64,000 bases of DNA from Maribacter polysiphoniae (GTDB lineage Bacteria; Bacteroidota; Bacteroidia; Flavobacteriales; Flavobacteriaceae): positions 62,001 through 126,000 of the forward strand of contig NZ_QGGQ01000010.1 in NCBI RefSeq assembly GCF_003148665.1, in the 5' to 3' direction. Below, piece after piece: positions 62,702 to 64,000 of the stretch (position 1 is its first letter; every line of letters begins with the position of its first letter). The position numbers were made by a program, and so were the translations under genes. A model generated the notes under the pieces. That model did not search any database and had not been told where the DNA came from. It saw only the letters and a program-made list of their open reading frames with translations.

Positions 62702-63421
62702 CTATTTATAAGTTATGAGTATGTCCGCTACTTGCTTTAAATCGGGCGCTACAATTTCTGTCATAGGGGCCAACGGATATAATTGTTGCCCCGGTCTACT
62801 GACAAATGCGGCACGCCATCCGGCCCAAAGTGCTCCGGCAACATCCCATCCATGGGCGGCAATCAGCATGCACTCATCAAGGTTTACACCCATTTTATGG
62901 GCTCCCCAAGCATAAGTATCGGTAAACGGTTTGAATTTGCCAACATCCTCTATACTTAAACACGCATCAAAATAATCCGTTAGGCCAGCATTTAGAAATT
63001 GATTTTTGACCCCTTCATTGGATGAATTTGTAAACGAAACCAACGTATACCCGTGCTTTTTCAAAAGAGATAAGGCGGACGTAACCTCAGGATGTGGAGG
63101 GAGTGAGCGTAAGGATGCAAGAACAATATTTCTGGCTTCTTCCTGGGAAATCGTGATACCATTATTGGCAGCTACCATTTGTAATGTGGCAGCCCCTATA
63201 TGTCCAAAATGTTGGTATTGCCCACTGGCTGAAGTCACTAAGGAATACTGCAACATTGTCGTAAACCACAGAGAGAGCATTTCTTCTTTTCCACCCAATG
63301 CATTGCCCAATTGCTTTTTCATATTGGTCAAATCCAATAACGTTTCATTGACATCGAAGAATAAAACCTTTGGGCGTTTTCTTACTCGTGAATCGGTTTT
63401 GTTTTCCTGTGGGTGTTTCAT
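62702..63421 (-). CDS. L-2-haloacid dehalogenase type II (HAD superfamily)
   Basis: A 239-residue HAD hydrolase. Nucleophile Asp in VLFFDVNETLLDL, the second motif Thr/Asn in LVSFTNSSNEGVKN, Lys in SIEDVGKFKPFTDTYAWG and the acidic motif replaced by AHGWDVAGALWAGWRAAFVS, the haloacid-dehalogenase type II signature. It hydrolyses L-2-haloalkanoates to hydroxy acids. About 17 residues precede the core. It is not linked to the reductive dehalogenase island (22 kb away), but it adds to the organohalide theme. It stands alone on the minus strand. Confidence 0.88.
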   Translation of the reverse strand: MKHPQENKTDSRVRKRPKVLFFDVNETLLDLTNMKKQLGNALGGKEEMLSLWFTTMLQYSLVTSASGQYQHFGHIGAATLQMVAANNGITISQEEARNIVLASLRSLPPHPEVTSALSLLKKHGYTLVSFTNSSNEGVKNQFLNAGLTDYFDACLSIEDVGKFKPFTDTYAWGAHKMGVNLDECMLIAAHGWDVAGALWAGWRAAFVSRPGQQLYPLAPMTEIVAPDLKQVADILITYK

Positions 63422-63746
63422 TATGGCTCTATTTTCAAAAAAGTATGTGCTATTGTTCCGATAACCGTCCTCTTCTACTCGAATTTCCTATAAAAATTTC
63501 GGGAGGGTATTTGATTGATAAAGGTAGGGTTTTCCATGTTTTAAATAGGATATAGGTAAAACAAAGGAGCTAGTGAATCAATTTTTTGACATAAAATACT
63601 GGGGTAAAATTCCATAAAAATTGGATAAGCGTGTATAGTGATCGGTAGATTTCCAAAGGTAATTTTGCATTGTCAACATTAATAATTCGAATAAGGTAAG
63701 GGTAGTGTTCCCGAAATTGGATGTTGAAGAATAAAAATTGGAAATT

Positions 63747-64000
63747 ATGGAAAAGAATTTAACAAACAAAAAAGCCTTGATTGCCCTTGCTATAGGTGGT
63801 TTTGGCATTGGATTGACAGAATTCGTGATTATGGGTATTTTACCTGATGTAGCGAAGGGCCTGGATATTAGTATTTCAGAAGCTGGACATTTTATCGCGG
63901 CTTATGCGTTGGGCGTAGTGGTGGGAGCACCGCTTTTGACTTCTTTCGCTGCCAAGATGGATTCCCGAAAGATTTTACTCCTTTTAATGGGGTGGTTTAC
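63747..64000 (+). CDS. MFS transporter (AraJ/arabinose-efflux-like), 3'-truncated by the window
   Basis: The first 84 codons from the ATG at 63747, open to the window end. A hydrophobic helix (ALIALAIGGFGIGLTEFVIM) is followed by ILPDVAKGLDISISEAGHFI and AAYALGVVVGAPLLTSFAAK, the helix 1-2 pattern of MFS AraJ/CmlA-type efflux proteins, with the Asp-Ser-Arg-Lys (MDSRKILL) loop between helices 2 and 3. The rest lies outside the window, so substrate cannot be judged. Confidence 0.85.
   Translation, partial: MEKNLTNKKALIALAIGGFGIGLTEFVIMGILPDVAKGLDISISEAGHFIAAYALGVVVGAPLLTSFAAKMDSRKILLLLMGWF

Noticed and set aside
63578-63808. 76-codon minus-strand frame near the window end
   Set aside because: It overlaps the start of the MFS gene on the other strand and shows no recognisable features.

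Overview
The window is a piece of chromosome from a Bacteroidota bacterium, almost certainly a marine-type member of the Flavobacteriaceae. Evidence: low GC; several promoters of the Bacteroidota form (TAnnTTTG at -7, weak or absent Shine-Dalgarno); a class II ketol-acid reductoisomerase; a ftsK-lolA-lptF-ribB block; a GldL-like membrane protein; and a KdnA aminotransferase for 8-amino-Kdo lipopolysaccharide. I found no rRNA, tRNA, CRISPR array, transposase, integrase or phage gene.

Layout. 1-8.4 kb: the end of kdnA, then a minus-strand envelope and housekeeping block (tpx, dgkA, ftsK, lolA, lptF, ribB with a degenerate GTP cyclohydrolase II half), with a thioredoxin plus small-protein pair. 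8.5-12.2 kb: a 2-Cys peroxiredoxin, a NhaC antiporter and a Cys/Met gamma-family PLP enzyme divergent from an Lrp/AsnC regulator. 12.8-26.7 kb: lipoamide dehydrogenase, an aldo/keto reductase, a membrane acyltransferase, a tight FMN reductase-pabB-hydrolase-tilS-dsbD run, a penicillin-acylase-family hydrolase and yifB.

26.7-40.7 kb is an accessory island. It starts right after yifB and ends at a decayed second copy of the yifB 3' end (about 40487-40689). It holds an AraC-family regulator, an AhpD-like protein, tandem-domain OsmC-like secreted proteins (one broken by an in-frame TGA), and a reductive-dehalogenase operon: Tat-exported Fe-S RdhA, membrane anchor RdhB, NosR-like RdhC, a 37-residue membrane peptide and a phenol-pathway-type outer-membrane protein. 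Three transcription units in it share one 30-bp upstream box placed exactly 56 bp before a TAnnTTTG element, so they look like one regulon, probably driven by the AraC protein. A Fur-family regulator, a peroxiredoxin, a TonB receptor with a Fur-type palindrome in its promoter, and a DUF1847 metal-binding protein complete the island. The 3' end of the TonB receptor gene is duplicated 3.6 kb upstream as a 64-bp, nearly identical fragment.

40.9-50.5 kb: a KdgK-type sugar kinase, a GldL-like membrane protein, a small nuclease-like protein, a DUF2891 lipoprotein, a 5-oxoprolinase operon (pxpABC) with an Nramp-like transporter lacking the usual metal-site motifs, a nitroreductase and an aldehyde dehydrogenase. 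50.8-60.1 kb: the isoleucine/valine operon ilvD-ilvB-(methyltransferase)-ilvN-ilvC followed by ilvA, then a GapN-type dehydrogenase. 60.2-64 kb: small membrane protein, MarC, APC permease, L-2-haloacid dehalogenase and the start of an MFS transporter.

The most interesting region is the reductive-dehalogenase island with its shared promoter architecture. The inferred job is AraC-controlled reduction of an organohalide, or a similar corrinoid-dependent reduction, with redox-protective partners; no substrate can be read from the sequence.
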